64,000 bases of DNA from Epichloe hybrida (lineage: Eukaryota; Ascomycota; Sordariomycetes; Hypocreales; Clavicipitaceae), in NCBI GenBank assembly GCA_019022495.1, contig JAFEKR010000023.1, forward strand, positions 744,001 to 808,000. Direction: 5' to 3'. The notes beneath the pieces were generated by a model. That model was given only the letters and a program-made list of their open reading frames with translations. It did no database searches and was not told the origin of the DNA. Below are positions 61,572 to 64,000 of the stretch, piece after piece (the first letter of the stretch is position 1; each line of letters starts with the position of its first letter). A program made the position numbers and the translations under genes.

Positions 61572-62111
61572 ATGACTACCATTGTAGTGGGTGACCACTT
61601 CTATTTGTGGTGGTTTCAGGGTGTTGCATATGGGCAACGATATGCTGACAAAGACCTCCCGCGGAGCCAGGGCCCACCCATCTGTCACCGGAGCCTCGTC
61701 CTAATGCCCCCTTCACTCACCACGTCTACTGTCATCAATGTCGTCATCTACCATGGGCGCTCCCTCCTCATCTATCGGCATCCTCGAACAGGAGAGTCTT
61801 TGCTTCCCTCGCCACGCTACTGTAGACACTTTCTACGCTCTCAAGTATCCACTATCCATCCGCCAGTTCAACATGCTCCTCTACCTCGAGAACTTCTACG
61901 ACGTTCATCCCTCTCGCGTACCGATGGTTTCACCGGCAAGGGGTCTATCATCCCTCACCCAGATCTCCTCGCTGAAACCTTAGGGAATATTCTAGATCGA
62001 AAAGGGATTCCGAAAGTTCGCCTAGGAAGCCAAATGACAGCAGATATCCATCCCGACCAGTCAGACGATCACGTCGAGACCTTCCACGCCGAAGCCCGTT
62101 CAACTAATTAA
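61572..62111 (+). CDS. hypothetical protein, 179 codons, function unknown
   Basis: An uninterrupted frame from ATG at 61,572 to TAA at 62,109-62,111 in normal-GC DNA. The C-terminal third (from about 61,930, residues DGFTGKG onward) has codon use like a real gene. In the middle (61,738-61,920), however, a different frame of 81 codons (start MSSSTMGAPSSS) has the more gene-like third positions, mostly C. This suggests either a frameshifted pseudogene or a spliced gene. Without transcript data the product is uncertain. No domain, signal peptide or membrane segment was recognised. It lies directly beside the RIP island and points toward the kinase gene, with the 51-bp minisatellite between them. 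Confidence 0.35.
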   Translation: MTTIVVGDHFYLWWFQGVAYGQRYADKDLPRSQGPPICHRSLVLMPPSLTTSTVINVVIYHGRSLLIYRHPRTGESLLPSPRYCRHFLRSQVSTIHPPVQHAPLPRELLRRSSLSRTDGFTGKGSIIPHPDLLAETLGNILDRKGIPKVRLGSQMTADIHPDQSDDHVETFHAEARSTN

Positions 62112-62173
62112 ATCTGGTTTTGATTCATCTTCGAGGGGGTTCATGGTTGAAAGTTGAGCTGGATTCCGACCAA

Positions 62174-62377
62174 GGACTTTTCGAAAAGCTCGCACAGCCT
62201 CCGACCTTGCGTAGCCTCGAATGAGGACTTTTCGAGAAGCTCGCGCAGCCTCCAACCTTGCGCAGCCTCAAACGAGGACTTTTCGAGAAGCTCGCGCAGC
62301 CTCCAACCTCGCGCAGCCTCAAACGAGGACTTTTCGAGAAGCTCGCGCAGCCTCCAATCTCGCGCAGCCTCCAACCT
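62174..62377. repeat. 51-bp minisatellite, four units
   Basis: Units start GGACTTTTCGA at 62,174, 62,225, 62,276 and 62,327, each 51 bp and differing at a few positions. Because 51 is a multiple of three, several frames stay open on both strands; on the minus strand each unit would encode the 17-mer EAARGWRLRELLEKSSF. It lies 190 bp past the kinase stop codon, probably in or near its 3' untranslated region. It is GC-rich and shows no RIP, as expected for short tandem units. Confidence 0.92.
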
Positions 62378-62565
62378 GGAACGACCGAGGCAGCTAGGGC
62401 CTTTTTCGCTATCTTTACAATCAGTCGTTGTTCTCTTAGCCACGGCCGGTGCGATGTGAGATGGGACTGTTCGACGGAACCTCGACAGCGGGTACAGGTT
62501 GGCAATCTTTAAGCGCAGGCATATTTTTCGTTTGTCGGCACGTAAGCTGCTAGTCTTTGACGGCA

Positions 62566-63884
62566 TCATTTCGATCCTTGGTTCAGACTCGCCTGATAGG
62601 CCGGCAAACCCCATTTCCTCGCCCAGTCCGAGTCGAGTACTTGGGCAATGGTCGGCCGGTCCTCGGGCTTCCACGCAAGCATGCGTTTCAAGAGCGCCAG
62701 AAGCGCCTGAAACTCTGCCTGCGGAATGACGCCAGTGTTAAATTCCTGTCGTGTCTCCTGTACCCATTCGGCAAACCGCTTCTCCCACGAAAAGACGTCT
62801 CCCTCCGGACTTAGCGCGTTGCCTGCGTCGTCGAACCACTTGGGGCGCTCTTCCCAGCTCTCCCACCACTCATCAGGCATGCGGCCTTGGAGGTGGACCT
62901 GCTGCGCCGTGATATCGTCTTGTGGCGCAATTACGCCATCGATGAGTGACCGGTGCGCAAAGAGCTCGAAGACAACGCAACCAAGACTCCATATGTCGGA
63001 TGCTAGGGTCAGCGGCGTCTTGGGCTGGAAGAAAGCCTCGGGAGGTCGATAGATGAGGGGGGTGTAGGACTCGAAGCGGTCCTTGTCTTCCGGGCGGAAC
63101 GCGACGCCGAAATCGCTCAAGAGGAGTCTTGCTTCGCCCAGGGGAAGCTTGTCACTGGCGATGCCGAGCCATACGGGTGGGACGGCGTACATAGGAACAC
63201 CTGGGGCCGATGAAGTGGGTGCGCCATCGACGCGTTCAACAGATACCCGCTCCGGGGCGCCCAACTTGGCGTAAAGCTCTTCCACAGACAGTTTGTCGAG
63301 AGACGAATCCATTCGGAGGAGCAAGTTCCCGAGATGAAGATCTGGACTTTGGCGTAAGTAGAATGAACCAAGCACACAATTGGGGCAGCAGACGAACCTC
63401 CATGAGCATAGCCTTGGGAATGGATGAAAGAGATGGCGAGAAGCAGCTGCGTCGCCAGTGCTCTTGCAACCTCGAGCTGGAACATCCTGAACTTGGAAGC
63501 CTCCTTAGAAGCTCTCAGGCTACATCGCGCCGGCACCGTGACAAGGCATGGATGAGTGCCATTCGGGCCATTAATCTCAAACCGATCCAGGACAACAGGG
63601 ATCATTGTCTTCGCGTGAGCGGTCTCGTGCGTCAATTGGGACAAGATGTCCAGCTCTTTTGTTTCAGCATCAGCAGTACCGACCTTGACGGCGACATAGC
63701 TGGCAGTCCACTCGTCATGGGCCAGCCAAGCCGTCGAGAATGTGCCGTGGCCAAGCTTGTGAACGATGCGGTAGCGGTCTTGGAGACGGTCGTCGATGTG
63801 AATCGGATGGTAGCCGTGAGTTTTGTAGTCTTCAATGTCTTCGACATCCTCGATATAGTGGTACTTGAAGGCGGAGGTTGACAT
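62566..63884 (-). CDS. SRPK-type serine/threonine protein kinase, 420 residues, one intron
   Basis: Exon 1 is 63,884-63,398 and exon 2 is 63,341-62,566; removing a 56-bp intron joins the frames at Gly162/Asp163. The N-terminus (FKYHYIEDVEDIEDY, then GYHPIHI) is the usual opening of fungal SR-protein kinases of the CMGC group. The glycine loop is LGHGTFS (44-50), the ATP-binding Lys is Lys67 in VAVKV, the catalytic loop is HGDLHLGN (161-168, Asp163), the Mg-binding DFG is 239-241, a PPE motif is at 262-264, Asp278 lies in SDIWSLG and Arg391 in EDRPT. It is therefore a complete and probably active kinase, but with Gly in place of the Arg of HRD. SRPKs phosphorylate Arg/Ser-rich splicing proteins; the real substrate is unknown. 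At 420 residues it is short for an SRPK, which usually has a long spacer insert. An in-frame ATG at 63,980 would add 32 residues; the inner start is preferred because the conserved motif begins right after it. Confidence 0.85.
63342..63397 (-). other. intron of the kinase gene (56 bp)
   Basis: On the minus strand it reads GTTCGT...GTCCAG, with a possible branch site CTTAC about 17 bases from the 3' end. The intron falls between Gly162 and Asp163 in the catalytic loop (phase 1). Without removal the two kinase halves are in different frames, and with removal the HGDLHLGN motif is restored. Confidence 0.85.
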
Positions 63885-64000
63885 GGTCAGAGAACGCGAT
63901 TTGGATAGGGTTGGACCAAACGGTGCGCTGCGTCGAGAAATTCGAGTGTGATGAGGCCGTCGCAGGAGCCCAGGCGACAAGGTCGCGTGGAGACGCAGAA

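Noticed and set aside
62726..63881. Plus-strand ORFs of 63-223 codons across the kinase gene
   Set aside because: They are antisense shadows of a GC-rich spliced gene; the kinase motifs on the minus strand explain the coding signal.
1..64000. Telomere repeats, rRNA genes or a Starship-type cargo element
   Set aside because: No TTAGGG arrays, rRNA sequence or recognisable tyrosine-recombinase captain was found. The unidentified frame at 47,700-49,600 was considered for the last but has no matching motif.

Overview
The window looks like a filamentous ascomycete (Pezizomycotina) chromosome. About 61.5 kb is an extremely AT-rich island of nested transposons, followed from about 61,490 by 2.5 kb of ordinary GC-balanced sequence. 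In the AT-rich part nearly every recognisable coding frame is broken by TAA/TAG codons where CAA/CAG/TGG would be expected, and TpA and CTAG are greatly over-represented. This is the signature of RIP (repeat-induced point mutation, C to T, mostly at CpA). The last 2.5 kb holds the only intact-looking genes, including a spliced SRPK-type protein kinase. The species cannot be named from the sequence.

The island can be unpicked layer by layer because many insertions still have target-site duplications (TSDs). Family A is a Ty1/copia element of about 6.8 kb with 287-309 bp LTRs: A1 (partial, minus, 3,509-6,666), A2 (complete, minus, 6,667-14,278, TSD CTAAC, landed on the last bases of A1's LTR), A3 (partial, minus, 14,284-16,572), A4 (complete but split, minus, 28,634-46,303, TSD CTTAG), A5 (complete, minus, 33,459-40,288, TSD ATAAC, inside A4) and A6 (complete, plus, 52,225-59,028, TSD AATAG). 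Family B is a second Ty1/copia family with LTRs of about 825 bp: one complete element B2 (17,719-24,763, TSD CTATC) and two solo LTRs, B1 (7,084-7,907, TSD AGAAC) and B3 (25,374-26,197, TSD TTAAT). B2 keeps a single 1,600-codon gag-pol frame and a primer-binding site matching the anticodon arm of initiator tRNA-Met.

Other layers are: a 5'-truncated Tad1-like LINE (41,174-45,267, 15-bp TSD) inside A4; a poly(A)-tailed, variably 5'-truncated SINE-like family E (5,341-5,552; 37,871-37,991; 46,445-47,203) with 13-16 bp TSDs; a 2.3-kb element D with 727-bp inverted terminal arms (26,270-28,560); a barely mutated 261-bp solo LTR C (47,433-47,693, TSD GTAAA); and a hAT-like element (50,224-59,452, 8-bp TSD GGTATAGG) that contains A6, a perfect 20 x 10-bp repeat and a 101-bp minisatellite. 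A decayed plus-strand gene of unknown identity (about 46,304-49,600) received several of these insertions.

The most striking pattern is that RIP fades out at the outer ends of individual elements. In every complete A element the outer 60-90 bp of each LTR stay CpG-rich, while the same bases in the inward-facing copy of the other LTR are C-to-T mutated. The LINE shows the same at both ends.

The GC-balanced end holds a possible 179-codon ORF (61,572-62,111), a 4 x 51-bp minisatellite (62,174-62,377) and the kinase gene (minus, 62,566-63,884, one 56-bp intron, 420 residues).
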